Shown in pieces: positions 1-7,384 of a stretch of 33,466 nucleotides of DNA. The notes beneath the pieces are model-generated. The model was not told the origin of the DNA, searched no databases, and saw only the letters and a program-made list of their open reading frames with translations. Source of the DNA: Prevotellaceae bacterium (GTDB lineage: Bacteria; Bacteroidota; Bacteroidia; Bacteroidales; UBA932); contig JAITGD010000167.1 in NCBI GenBank assembly GCA_031280885.1, forward strand, positions 1 to 33,466, written 5' to 3'. The stretch's first letter is position 1. The number at the start of each line of letters is the position of its first letter. Made by a program: the position numbers and the translations under genes.

Positions 1-3
1 ATT

Positions 4-21
4 CCGTCCCTAACGGGACGG
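4..21. repeat. Short perfect hairpin repeat
   Basis: CCGTCCC and GGGACGG form a 7-bp perfect inverted repeat around TAAC. A partial copy in the opposite sense (CCGTTAGGGACGG) occurs near 10649-10661, so this is a dispersed palindromic repeat rather than a gene-specific signal. The remaining DNA up to about 140 shows nothing recognisable. Confidence 0.6.
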
Positions 22-145
22 TGCTTGTTATCTAAGGGAATCTTGGGAAATAAGGGTTTTGTCATCGATAAAAGGGAAGAAGATATTTTTACCCCAAGTC
101 ATATTTTTTACACCCCACCATACGGGCATTTTTTGGAATTATGAA

Positions 146-218
146 TCCAGCCTGCGAGCCAATTCATAATTCATAATTCATAATTCATAATTCCGAACAA
201 TTCATAATTCATATTCGG
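146..218. repeat. AATTCAT short tandem repeat with dispersed-repeat module
   Basis: A copy of the dispersed module (CCAGCCTGCGAGCC) is followed by several head-to-tail copies of an AATTCATAATTCAT-type sequence. The run extends into the 3' end of queD on the minus strand, so the last codons and the stop of that gene lie in repeat DNA. Related AT-rich runs recur near 18357-18372 and 21847-21875. Confidence 0.7.
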
Positions 219-633
219 CGTATGAGGAGGCGGTTTCGTGCAGGCGGAGGCTATGAAGTTTTACTCCTTGCGGGAGTTTATCTTTCAGATTTTCGGCGAA
301 TATCAGCAGCAGATTTTCGCAGGTAGGTTGTACGGAGGTGTACACTATACGTCCGTAGTTCGCGTGCAGTTCGGCAGATAGGGGGGCGTTTTCGCGCAGA
401 ATCAAAGCATGGTCGAATCGGCTCAGGATATGTTTTTCGACTGTGTGTTTCAGGTCGCCAAAGTCCATTACCATACCGAGTTTAGGGCTGTTTTCGTCGG
501 TGCATGGGAAGCCCGATACGGTAACATACAGAATATACGAATGACCGTGTATATGTCGGCAAAGCCCGTCGTAGCCTTCCAGAGCATGAGCAGCTTCGAA
601 GGTAAAGCGTTTCGTTAATCTAATTTTATTCAT
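202..633 (-). CDS. queD: 6-carboxy-5,6,7,8-tetrahydropterin synthase (QueD)
   Basis: A member of the QueD/PTPS family, which converts 7,8-dihydroneopterin triphosphate to 6-carboxytetrahydropterin on the route to preQ0 and queuosine in the cytosol. The chosen start (ATG at 633) gives 143 aa beginning MNKIRLTKRFTFEAAH; an upstream in-frame start would add 27 residues that lie in the promoter region and do not look like family sequence. Visible family residues are the zinc histidines His16, His29 and His31 (AAHAL, RHIHGHS), the catalytic Cys25 just before HIHGH, and the C-terminal LHETASSYAEY block containing the substrate-binding Glu. The stop lies inside AATTCAT repeats. Its pathway partner queE is in the same window at 9464 but is not adjacent. 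A degenerate -7 element (TACTTTCG on the minus strand, 654-661) lies upstream. Confidence 0.95.
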   Translation of the reverse strand: MNKIRLTKRFTFEAAHALEGYDGLCRHIHGHSYILYVTVSGFPCTDENSPKLGMVMDFGDLKHTVEKHILSRFDHALILRENAPLSAELHANYGRIVYTSVQPTCENLLLIFAENLKDKLPQGVKLHSLRLHETASSYAEYEL

Positions 634-715
634 ACAAATCGCAAGTTTTGGCGCGAAAGTAAAAAATATTTTAAAATTCACCTTTTTTGGTGTATTTTGT
701 CTGAATTGGAGCATA

Positions 716-723
716 TACTTTTG
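716..723 (+). promoter_or_regulatory. Bacteroidota -7 promoter element (TACTTTTG)
   Basis: TACTTTTG matches the TAnnTTTG -7 consensus of Bacteroidota primary-sigma promoters. It is followed by a leader of about 70 nt to the barrel-protein ATG at 801. A TTTTG at 695-699 could be the -33 element, but the 16-bp spacing is short. Confidence 0.6.
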
Positions 724-800
724 CGTTGTAAAAAATCAGTTAAAATCTGTCTCGCAAGGGGCAAAAAACGTAAATAATTAATTAATTAACAACATCTAAA

Positions 801-1505
801 ATGAAAAGAACAGTAATTATTTTAGTCCTTTTGACGAGCTTCGCAAGTTTTGCGCAGGCTCAATTTTCGCAGTTTCATGTAGGCGGCGCCTTCCCTACAA
901 GCAAGTTTGGCGATGGAGACGCCGGAAGCGACCGTCTTCCGGGCAGCGACAAAGGCTTTGCAAAGACAGGTTTCACTGTCGGATTCAAATACTACGGTCC
1001 ACTTCAGGTCGAAAACCTTTCGTGGGTCTTTGCTCTGCAAGGCTTTTACAACGGTCTCAATTCCGACGTTAAAGATTACATTGAAGAAAGCAACTTTGAG
1101 GATATTACCCTTTCGAAGTATCTGAACTTCCCTGCAACTGTCGGAGCGAACTATGCCTTTCCGGTAACAGAAACAGTAAAAATATATGGAGAGGCTGGTA
1201 TAGGCGCAAACTTTTCGATGCCGACTAAAACAAGCCGCAAAAATCATTCGACTTATGCAGACGATGAATACAAGATAACGCCAATGTTCGCTTTCGCATA
1301 CGGTCTGGAGGCTGGTCTGTTTATCAATGGTAAATATTCACTTGGAGTGAGATACAACAATCTCGGAAGTTACAAATACAAGTATGAATACCATGCCGAG
1401 GGATACGAGGTCGATAAACGTAAATATTCTCGCGCTTTGCCTATTACCATTGTTTCTCTTTGCGTTGGAGTTTTAATATCGCCAACAAAAGAGAAAAAAC
1501 AGTAA
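801..1505 (+). CDS. Secreted outer-membrane beta-barrel-type protein
   Basis: 234 aa with a clear Sec signal peptide: MKRT, a hydrophobic stretch, then SFAQA before QFSQF. The mature part alternates aromatic and polar residues with many Gly/Tyr/Phe, typical of the small outer-membrane beta-barrel (PorT/OmpA-barrel-like) proteins common in Bacteroidota. Patches such as GFTVGFKYYGPL, YGEAGIGANF and YSLGVRYNNLGSY look like transmembrane strands. The exact function is unknown. The next gene (1539) has a nearly identical signal-peptide region and the same general architecture, so the two are probably tandem duplicates expressed from the promoter at 716-723. A soluble secreted protein is less likely given the strand pattern. 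Confidence 0.8.
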   Translation: MKRTVIILVLLTSFASFAQAQFSQFHVGGAFPTSKFGDGDAGSDRLPGSDKGFAKTGFTVGFKYYGPLQVENLSWVFALQGFYNGLNSDVKDYIEESNFEDITLSKYLNFPATVGANYAFPVTETVKIYGEAGIGANFSMPTKTSRKNHSTYADDEYKITPMFAFAYGLEAGLFINGKYSLGVRYNNLGSYKYKYEYHAEGYEVDKRKYSRALPITIVSLCVGVLISPTKEKKQ

Positions 1506-1538
1506 TCATTTAAATAATATTTAAATAATATCAACAAT

Positions 1539-2228
1539 ATGAAAAGATTAGTACTTATCTTAGGATTTATGACGAGTTTCGCAAGTTTTGCGCAGGCTCA
1601 AGATCAGGAGTTCCGGAAATTGTTTCTGGGACTGGGACTTGGTGCAAATATGGTCGGAGATGAAACGTTTCCGTATTTTCAGCTGAATTTCGGGTATCGT
1701 CTTTCGCCGAAAAGCCAGCTCGCGCTGGAATTTGGCATGGGAAGTGTTACCGCAAAGCAGATTGGCTCCTTCACTTACGGCGGTGGAGGCCATACCTACA
1801 CCGACGGCAAAATTAACTACACCTACAATCTGTTTGCTCCCAGCCTGTCGTGGAGTTATTTTCTGGGCGACGTGTCGAAGAGTGTTTTGTGGCGTGTGGG
1901 GCCGAGCATAGGAGTGCTGCAGGTAACAGGAACGGACTCATATACGCCAACGTCGAAAGACGGAGCCGAAATAACCGGTATTCCCGACCCGCAATCGATC
2001 AGCAAAACCGCCGGAGTTTTCGGAGCGCATGTCGGAATGACCTGGAATTTTGCACGGCGATGGTTCTTAGACCTTGAGTATCGACTGTCGGCAAATACCG
2101 GAAATCTGAAATTTGAAGAACGCACTGTGAGCATAGGAACCCAAAATGCACCTATCGACGCCAAAGAATTCGGCGCGATTTGCAACAAAATAACTATTGG
2201 CGTGGGATGGCGTTTCGGTAAACCATAA
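1539..2228 (+). CDS. Secreted outer-membrane beta-barrel-type protein (paralog of upstream gene)
   Basis: 229 aa. The signal peptide is MKRLVLILGFMTSFASFAQA, closely matching that of the gene 33 bp upstream. The mature protein has barrel-like strands (LFLGLGLGANMVG, FQLNFGYRLSPKSQLALEFGMG, RRWFLDLEYRL) and ends KITIGVGWRFGKP; a terminal strand with a Gly/aromatic end is usual for outer-membrane barrels. OmpW-like or porin-family membership cannot be settled by eye. It is probably cotranscribed with the gene at 801. The mature parts have diverged much more than the signal peptides, which suggests an old duplication, or exchange of only the 5' end. Confidence 0.8.
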   Translation: MKRLVLILGFMTSFASFAQAQDQEFRKLFLGLGLGANMVGDETFPYFQLNFGYRLSPKSQLALEFGMGSVTAKQIGSFTYGGGGHTYTDGKINYTYNLFAPSLSWSYFLGDVSKSVLWRVGPSIGVLQVTGTDSYTPTSKDGAEITGIPDPQSISKTAGVFGAHVGMTWNFARRWFLDLEYRLSANTGNLKFEERTVSIGTQNAPIDAKEFGAICNKITIGVGWRFGKP

Positions 2229-2302
2229 AATGAAATCGAAATTATCAATCAAAAATTTATAACAAATTATTAATCGCCGCAAGGCACAAAATTTTTATAA
2301 CA

Positions 2303-2902
2303 ATGAGTAAAAAAACTATTCAAATGATGGCGGCAATAAGCCTGATGCTCTTTGCCGCAATGTTTTCGTCGTGCAAAAAAGACGACAAAAAACAGGAAGA
2401 CGCCCGAAACACCTTCACGTGCGACGGCGAAACGTACTCCGTAAACACTGCCGCACAATTGTTTATGGGAGAAACTCCGTTTAACACTAATGGAGTTTCG
2501 CTTTTGCTTGCCGACGACAACGGTATTGGGATTTTGCTGGTACTTTTTGTGCCGACTAACAAAGATCGCCTTGTTGCGCATGACTATGTACAAAACAACA
2601 ATGGAGCAGCTTATACCATCGGTAATGCGGCCATCGTTGAGATTGATGAAGACGGCAACTCCGACCTTTTGTACGAGGTGGAGGACGTTACAGCCAAGGT
2701 CTCACTTACGGGAGGAACATACACAATAAACATTACCGGCTCGGTGGACGACTTGCCTCTTACGGGTAATTATACCGGAGAATTATCCTGGATTGACGGA
2801 AGCGACGAAGAATGGCCGTGGCTGGCACAAAACCGTAGCCAAAACAGCGATTTAAAATTGCAGTTCGGACAATTCAATTTCAAAACTGTCAGCGTTAAGT
2901 AA
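2303..2902 (+). CDS. Hypothetical lipoprotein
   Basis: 199 aa with a lipoprotein signal: a hydrophobic segment after MSKKTIQMMAAIS, then a FSSC lipobox with Cys near residue 24, followed by KKDDKKQED. The acidic/basic stretch after the Cys is typical of Bacteroidota lipoproteins, which are often surface exposed. The mature protein is Asp/Thr/Gly-rich with short beta-like segments (VSLTGGTYTINITGSVDDLPLTGNYTGEL), resembling the small beta-sandwich lipoproteins of this phylum. No catalytic motif is visible. It lies 74 bp after the second barrel protein and 79 bp before the LRR-like gene, so it may share their transcript. Function unknown. Confidence 0.8.
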   Translation: MSKKTIQMMAAISLMLFAAMFSSCKKDDKKQEDARNTFTCDGETYSVNTAAQLFMGETPFNTNGVSLLLADDNGIGILLVLFVPTNKDRLVAHDYVQNNNGAAYTIGNAAIVEIDEDGNSDLLYEVEDVTAKVSLTGGTYTINITGSVDDLPLTGNYTGELSWIDGSDEEWPWLAQNRSQNSDLKLQFGQFNFKTVSVK

Positions 2903-2949
2903 AGAACGTCAAAAAAAACGGGCAAACGATGAAATGGTTTTCGATAACA

Positions 2950-3003
2950 ATGTATAACTATTGTATAACAACCGTATAACAATGTATAACAACTGTATAA
3001 CGA
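2950..3003 (+). repeat. 11-bp direct repeats (TGTATAACAAC) across a start codon
   Basis: Five near-identical units of 11, 11, 10, 11 and 11 bp (TGTATAACTAT, TGTATAACAAC, CGTATAACAA, TGTATAACAAC, TGTATAACGAC) run through the start of the next gene. The fourth unit supplies its ATG at 2982; the first supplies an out-of-frame ATG at 2950 that soon meets a stop. Confidence 0.75.
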
Positions 3004-4049
3004 CATTCATCAGCATAGTTTTTCTATTAGGATGTTTTGCTTCGAAATCTCAGGACAGCCTGCAAAACCAGGTTGGAACAGTTTCTGATTCGTCCCTCGC
3101 TGAGTTACCGTCCAACTTTGCAAATCTCATTCCGAAGAAAAAGATTGCGATAGCAAAGATGGACGGAGAGCGCATTTCTCTCGAACAGCTTAAATCCATG
3201 AGTGTTCCTCTTGGTACGCACACTTTCGGACTTATATTTACACATGGATATATTGAATCGCGCGGCGGCGGCGGATTTTCGTCTCCTCCCGTCGCTCGTT
3301 CCGGCGGATTCAGCATGTCGATAGGCATTGCTGCTCCAACTGTCAAAACTCCAATAACATCCAAGCACGAAGTAAGTGGAAATTTCGAGGCAGGAAAATA
3401 CTATACCTTCGAGTATGAAGTAAAACCCGTAAAAGGCTTGTTGAAAAAAGACAGCGTATTTATTTCCATAGTCGAAGTAAGCGACGCCGATACAATTGCT
3501 GCCTTTGAGCAAACACGTCAGCGAGTTGCAGAGCTGTTGCAAGATTATAAATTCGGCGCCTCGGGCTCGGCATATTCAAGAGGACAAACGAAAATAAACG
3601 AGGCAATATGGTCGGGAAAATCCAAAAATCCGGCCGATCCGAGCGAGCTGGCTCCCGGAATTTCGTGGCGACTTGTCGGCGACACACTCGTGATAAGCGG
3701 CAAGGGCGAAATGCCCGACAAAAGGCCTTGGTACTCGCTACGAGCGTCGATTGCTGCGGTGCGGATAGAAGAGGGAATAACTAAAATCGTAGCGTTTGCT
3801 TTTACAAACTACAAAGCATTGGTTTCGGTATCGATAGCTGCGAGTGTTGAAGAAATCGGAGCTTCCGCTTTCAACACCTGCAAAAATCTTACTTCGGTCG
3901 AAATCTTTGCAACGAAACCTCCTAAAATGTCCGGCAACTCATTCAACAAACTAAAAGCCACGCTGACAGTGCCTGTTGAAACAAAATCGGCATACAAGGC
4001 CGACAAACATTGGTCGAAATTTACCACAATCGTAGAACGCGAACAGTAA
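2982..4049 (+). CDS. BspA/LRR_5-like secreted protein
   Basis: 355 aa from the ATG at 2982; a TTG at 2961 would only add repeat-encoded residues. The N-terminus MYNNCITT plus a hydrophobic segment ends in FLLGC, a possible lipobox with Cys18, followed by FASKSQDS; cleavage by signal peptidase I is also possible. The first about 220 residues contain a Gly-rich patch (IESRGGGGFSSPP) and a region resembling periplasmic or surface beta domains. The C-terminal third (GISWRLVGDTLVISGKGEMP to the end) matches the BspA-type leucine-rich repeat pattern: ITKIVAFAFTNYKALVSVSI, VEEIGASAFNTCKNLTSVEI, then a terminal KLKATLTVPVETKSAYKA cap. Such domains usually mediate adhesion or protein binding at the surface. 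A strong terminator follows at 4081. Confidence 0.8.
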   Translation: MYNNCITTFISIVFLLGCFASKSQDSLQNQVGTVSDSSLAELPSNFANLIPKKKIAIAKMDGERISLEQLKSMSVPLGTHTFGLIFTHGYIESRGGGGFSSPPVARSGGFSMSIGIAAPTVKTPITSKHEVSGNFEAGKYYTFEYEVKPVKGLLKKDSVFISIVEVSDADTIAAFEQTRQRVAELLQDYKFGASGSAYSRGQTKINEAIWSGKSKNPADPSELAPGISWRLVGDTLVISGKGEMPDKRPWYSLRASIAAVRIEEGITKIVAFAFTNYKALVSVSIAASVEEIGASAFNTCKNLTSVEIFATKPPKMSGNSFNKLKATLTVPVETKSAYKADKHWSKFTTIVEREQ

Positions 4050-4080
4050 AATCAGTAAATCAAAACGAATAACCATCGAT

Positions 4081-4110
4081 AAGCCTGCTTGTAGCAGGCT
4101 TATTTCTTTT
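4081..4110 (+). terminator. Rho-independent terminator
   Basis: A 9-bp perfect stem (AAGCCTGCT / AGCAGGCTT) with a TGT loop is followed by ATTTCTTTT. It lies 31 bp after the stop of the BspA-like gene and closes the envelope-protein group. Confidence 0.9.
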
Positions 4111-4141
4111 AATCTTGCCCCGAAATGTCGCAAATCTTTAC

Positions 4142-4149
4142 TACTTTTG
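4142..4149 (+). promoter_or_regulatory. -7 promoter element (TACTTTTG)
   Basis: This is an exact TAnnTTTG match 30 bp upstream of the small gene's ATG at 4179. A TTG at 4115-4117 is a candidate -33 element with a slightly long 24-bp spacer. Its position argues against an in-frame ATG at 4125, which would lie upstream of the -7 element. Confidence 0.65.
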
Positions 4150-4178
4150 CGACAAAAATAAGGAATAATTGTTATGAT

Positions 4179-4379
4179 ATGAAAACAGACACACTTATCC
4201 GGAATGAAGGAATGGAAGCCCTGTATCGTAAATTAGGTTTGGTTGATGCGGAACGGTTTATTATGTTGATACAGAAAGAGAGGTTTGATTACACGAAATG
4301 GCAAAAGTATTTATTTGAAGATACTCCCGTTGAAGAATTGAGCAAAAAAGCAATGGAGTTTCGAGCAAATAATGTATGA
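4179..4379 (+). CDS. Small conserved-type hypothetical protein (66 aa)
   Basis: 66 aa from the ATG at 4179, chosen because the -7 promoter element lies just upstream. The protein (MKTDTLIRNEGMEALYRKLG, then GLVDAERFIMLIQKERFDYTKW) is helical and charged. It resembles small proteins I associate with toxin-antitoxin-like pairs in Bacteroidota and cyanobacteria, but I cannot name the family with certainty. Its TGA overlaps an ATG (4376-4378) that opens only an 18-codon frame ending at 4432, so no intact partner follows. No DNA-binding motif is evident. What follows is a repeat array. It could be a solitary antitoxin-like gene whose partner was lost. Confidence 0.65.
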   Translation: MKTDTLIRNEGMEALYRKLGLVDAERFIMLIQKERFDYTKWQKYLFEDTPVEELSKKAMEFRANNV

Positions 4380-4432
4380 TACATAAACAAAACACCAGCG
4401 ATGATTTAACCTGGCGTAAACTCGGATTGTGA
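4376..4432 (+). pseudogene. Possible remnant of a downstream partner gene
   Basis: An ATG overlapping the preceding TGA (ATGA) begins MIHKQNTSDDLTWRKLGL and then stops. ATGA coupling is typical of a two-gene operon, so this could be the decayed 5' end of a lost partner. It is too short to recognise, and a chance reading frame is equally possible. Confidence 0.2.
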
Positions 4433-4530
4433 AAACACAACTAATCAAAGTATTAAATGGCGATTATCGTTGCCGCGATAATAACATCAGTAATTCTGCG
4501 TATGGAACATCAATATAAAAATATAAATTC

Positions 4531-4893
4531 TTCCGGCCGGCGTATGCTACGCCGGCTGTTGATTTTACAAAACTGCTGTCAGCGTACGCTGCGACGACCG
4601 GAAATTAGAAAAATCTCCGACCGGCGTACGCTACGCCGATGGCTCTTTCTGATATTTCCGACTGCTGTACGCTACGCCGAAGGAATTTTTGGGAATTTCC
4701 GACCGGCGTACGTTACGCCGAAGGGATTTTTGGGAATTTCCGACCGGTGTACGTTACGCCGGATAGTCCTAAGATGAATTTCCGACCGGCGTACGCTACG
4801 CCAGACGCTCACAAGAGAAGTTTCCGATTGGTGTACGCTACGCCAGGCAGAGACAAGAGGAGTTTCCGACCGGCGTAGTGTACGCCAGACGTC
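4531..4893. repeat. Tandem array of about nine 41-42 bp hairpin units
   Basis: About nine degenerate units share TTTCCGACC followed by the inverted repeat GGCGTA-cgc-TACGCC, with 15-17 bp between cores. Loops vary (CGC, CGT, TGC, GTG) while the stems are mostly kept, and left-arm changes to GGTGTA would still allow G-U pairing in RNA. A more diverged unit near 4578 reads CAGCGTACGCTG. The spacer sequences are partly shared (GAAGGRATTTTTGGGAA in two units). The units are too irregular and the spacers too short for a CRISPR. Around it, 4433-4530 and 4902-4985 show nothing recognisable. Confidence 0.85.
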
Positions 4894-4901
4894 GGTTTTT
4901 T
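4864..4901 (+). terminator. Terminator-like end of the hairpin array
   Basis: The last array unit has an outer stem CCGAC/GTCGG around the GGCGTA/TACGCC stem with an AGAC bulge, followed by six T residues. This would work as an intrinsic terminator for transcripts entering from the left. Confidence 0.5.
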
Positions 4902-4985
4902 ATGAAAACATAGGTCGCTGGCGTATCTGTTTCCAGACCTGCAGTTGCTGCGGTCGAAGTGTGAGACGATGATGGGTGAAATAAA

Positions 4986-5019
4986 TTTTGAATCATTAGA
5001 AATAAATTTTCTACCTTTG
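4986..5019 (+). promoter_or_regulatory. Promoter of the CoA-activase-like gene
   Basis: TTTTG (4986-4990) and TACCTTTG (5012-5019) are separated by 21 bp, a good match to the Bacteroidota -33/-7 pair. The predicted start point is near 5026, only a few bases before the ATG at 5034, giving a very short leader. Confidence 0.75.
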
Positions 5020-5033
5020 TAAATAATTATTTG

Positions 5034-7274
5034 ATGAATAGAATGAATGAAGTTAGAAGGATTTGTATCGGTATTCCGCGTGTGTTGAATATGTTCGATA
5101 ATTATCTGTTCTGGAAAACGCTGTTTGTAAACTGCGGTTTTGAGACTGTCTTGTCGCCGGAATCAACCGTAGAACTTTTTCAGAAAGGAGCTGGAAGTAT
5201 AATGTCTGAAAATATTTGCTTTCCGGCCAAACTTGTTCACGGTCATATCGTCGTACTGCTCGAAAAGGGCGTCGATCGTTTGTTTTACCCGTTGGTTCCT
5301 AAGGCTGAGCAAGAATTTACTCATGCTTCCAATTCGTACAATTGTCCGGTGGTAAGCGGCTATCCCGACGTTATTCGTAGCGCAATCGACCCGGAGGGAC
5401 GGTTCGGGACGCCGTTCGATACGCCGGTCATTGGGTTCAACAATCGTAGTACGCTCAAGAGTGGCTGCCGCAAGTACTTCAAAAGTCTTGGAGTGAGGGT
5501 TGCGACTTTCGACAGGGCCTTCGACGAGGCTTGCAGGGTCAGCGAAAATGCGAAAACGGACGATATTATGTTGCAACGGCAGATTCTGGATGAAGCTATC
5601 AGAAAAGGAAGTTTGATTTTTATTGTCGCTGGACGTCCTTATCATTCCGATCCTTTGATTCATCAGAAAACAGGCCAAATTCTGTCGGATCTTGGTGTTG
5701 ATGTGCTTAGCGACGATGTTTTTCGTGCTTGTAGTGATGAGGGTGGCTATGGAAAATTAAACTTTGTGTCGCAATGGTCGTATCCTAACCGTGTTGTTCA
5801 GGCCGCCTTGCAGGTGGCGAAGCTTCCTCGATGCGTCCAAATGATTCAGCTTAATTCCTTCGGATGCGGGCCGGATTCTTTTCTCTCCGACGAGGCGTCG
5901 TCTATATTAAAGTGTGCCGGAAAGAATCTCACTGTGGTGCGGATTGATGAGATTGCGAGTCCCGGCTCTGTTCGCTTGCGGCTTCGCTCGCTGGTTGAGT
6001 CTTTTAAATCGCTTTCTGAAGGGAATCAAGATAAAACTCGTCCTTATGAAGGATACGGCGTGAGTTTCGAGAAGAAGGATCGCACGAAACTCATTCTCAT
6101 TCCTTGGTTTGCCGATTTCCTGTCGCCTTTCATCCCCGGCATCGGTAAGCGAGCTGGTTATCGTTTCGAGAATCTCCCTCAATCCGATTCGCTATCAGCA
6201 GAAATTGGGCTTAAATATGGACACAACGAGGTGTGCTATCCTTCGACGCTGGTTTTAGGCGACCTCATAAAGGCTTTGCAGTCGGGGAGGTACGATGTCG
6301 ATGATGTGGCTGTTGCAATCACTCAGACGGGTGGGCAATGCCGCGCAACGAATTATATATCGCAAATTAAGATGGGCTTGATGCGTGCCGGTTTTGGCCG
6401 CGTTCCGGTGATTGCGGTGGCGTCGGGTAAGACTTTTCAGAGCGAGCAGAGTGGTTTCCGAGTGCCGCAGAAGCGTCTGGCTAATATCACGATTTATGCC
6501 GTGTTGTATGGCGATGCGCTGTATCGAATGTATAATGTTTTGGCTGTGCGGGAGGTGGAGAAAGGGGCTGCAAAGCGTTTGTTCGACAAGTTTATGGAGC
6601 TGGGACGTGAAGCTATCGAGATGAACCGTCCGAAGGATTTGCTTTCACTGCTAAAACAGGCTGTGGATGGCTTTAACGAGCTTGCGGTGCGCGATGGCGA
6701 TTTTGTGAAGGTGAGATTGGTTGGCGAGATTTTCGTTAAGTATAACGATCATGCTCAGGCGCATATAGCATCGTGGCTTCGCGAGCGAGGAATGGAGGTG
6801 GTGATTCCTCCGCTGATCGATTTTATTATGCAGTACTTTGTGAATGTGCGTGTGAATGACGAATATGGTATCGAGAAGATGCCGACAGCCGAGCGTCTGA
6901 TGCAAGGCATATATTGGACGTACTTGAATTCACGGATTCTGCGCGTCGAGCAGGTTATGAAGGGCTTTAGATATTTTGTAGAGAATGAGTCTATTTTTGC
7001 GAAAGCGCGTCATGCAAGGGAAGTTCTGCATCTGTCGAATCAGTTTGGCGAGGGATGGTTGATTGCTGCCGAGATTGCTGGTTTTTCGCGGCATGGAGTA
7101 AATAAAGTAGTGTGCCTCCAGCCTTTTGGCTGCATAGCGAATCATGTGGTAGCCAAAGGAATCGAAAAGCGCCTGAAGCAACTTTATCCGACGGTCGATT
7201 TGTTGTATCTTGATATAGATTCGGGGGTTGCAGAGGTTAATCTGCAGAATCGTCTTAGCCTTATGCTTGATTAG
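5034..7274 (+). CDS. 2-hydroxyacyl-CoA dehydratase activase-related protein, DUF2229/HgdB-like half only
   Basis: 746 aa from the ATG at 5034; a TTG at 5031 and an ATG at 5043 are alternatives. The N-terminus (RRICIGIPRVLNMFDNYLFW) and the SENICFPAKLVHGH motif match the DUF2229 region of the large acyl-CoA dehydratase activase-like proteins. Further on come an HgdB-type section with IQLNSFGCGPDSF, HNEVCYPSTLVLGD and TQTGGQCRATNY. These conserved Cys residues are candidate Fe-S ligands. In many relatives of about 1400 aa this region follows one or two BcrA/BadF-type ATPase domains; here it begins directly at the DUF2229 start, with a promoter immediately upstream, so the ATPase half is absent from this gene. 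It lies alone, with no dehydratase genes beside it. The role is likely Fe-S redox-associated, substrate unknown. Confidence 0.8.
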   Translation: MNRMNEVRRICIGIPRVLNMFDNYLFWKTLFVNCGFETVLSPESTVELFQKGAGSIMSENICFPAKLVHGHIVVLLEKGVDRLFYPLVPKAEQEFTHASNSYNCPVVSGYPDVIRSAIDPEGRFGTPFDTPVIGFNNRSTLKSGCRKYFKSLGVRVATFDRAFDEACRVSENAKTDDIMLQRQILDEAIRKGSLIFIVAGRPYHSDPLIHQKTGQILSDLGVDVLSDDVFRACSDEGGYGKLNFVSQWSYPNRVVQAALQVAKLPRCVQMIQLNSFGCGPDSFLSDEASSILKCAGKNLTVVRIDEIASPGSVRLRLRSLVESFKSLSEGNQDKTRPYEGYGVSFEKKDRTKLILIPWFADFLSPFIPGIGKRAGYRFENLPQSDSLSAEIGLKYGHNEVCYPSTLVLGDLIKALQSGRYDVDDVAVAITQTGGQCRATNYISQIKMGLMRAGFGRVPVIAVASGKTFQSEQSGFRVPQKRLANITIYAVLYGDALYRMYNVLAVREVEKGAAKRLFDKFMELGREAIEMNRPKDLLSLLKQAVDGFNELAVRDGDFVKVRLVGEIFVKYNDHAQAHIASWLRERGMEVVIPPLIDFIMQYFVNVRVNDEYGIEKMPTAERLMQGIYWTYLNSRILRVEQVMKGFRYFVENESIFAKARHAREVLHLSNQFGEGWLIAAEIAGFSRHGVNKVVCLQPFGCIANHVVAKGIEKRLKQLYPTVDLLYLDIDSGVAEVNLQNRLSLMLD

Positions 7275-7286
7275 CCGGCAGGAGTA

Positions 7287-7343
7287 ATTATTCAAATTGT
7301 GTTTTAAATAAACGCGCTATTATCAAAATTGTATTTTAAATAA
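7287..7343. repeat. 25-bp imperfect direct repeat
   Basis: Two copies at 7287-7311 and 7319-7343 share CAAATTGTGTTTTAAATAA / CAAAATTGTATTTTAAATAA. The second copy carries the ATTG that could act as the -33 element for the ATPase gene. Confidence 0.7.
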
Positions 7344-7347
7344 TTGC

Positions 7348-7355
7348 TACCTTTG
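7348..7355 (+). promoter_or_regulatory. -7 promoter element (TACCTTTG)
   Basis: An exact TAnnTTTG match 29 bp upstream of the ATG at 7385. The nearest TTG (7329-7331) leaves a 16-bp spacer, shorter than usual. Confidence 0.6.
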
Positions 7356-7384
7356 CACTCGTAATCGAAGATAAAAATGTTTTT

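Noticed and set aside
4457-4878. Two overlapping reading frames with Arg/Tyr-rich repeats (4457-4777 and 4639-4878, + strand)
   Set aside because: They are translations of the hairpin array, with no plausible protein features, and the unit length drifts between 41 and 42 bp.
4531-4893. CRISPR array
   Set aside because: Units are degenerate, spacers are 15-17 bp and partly identical, and no cas genes are present.
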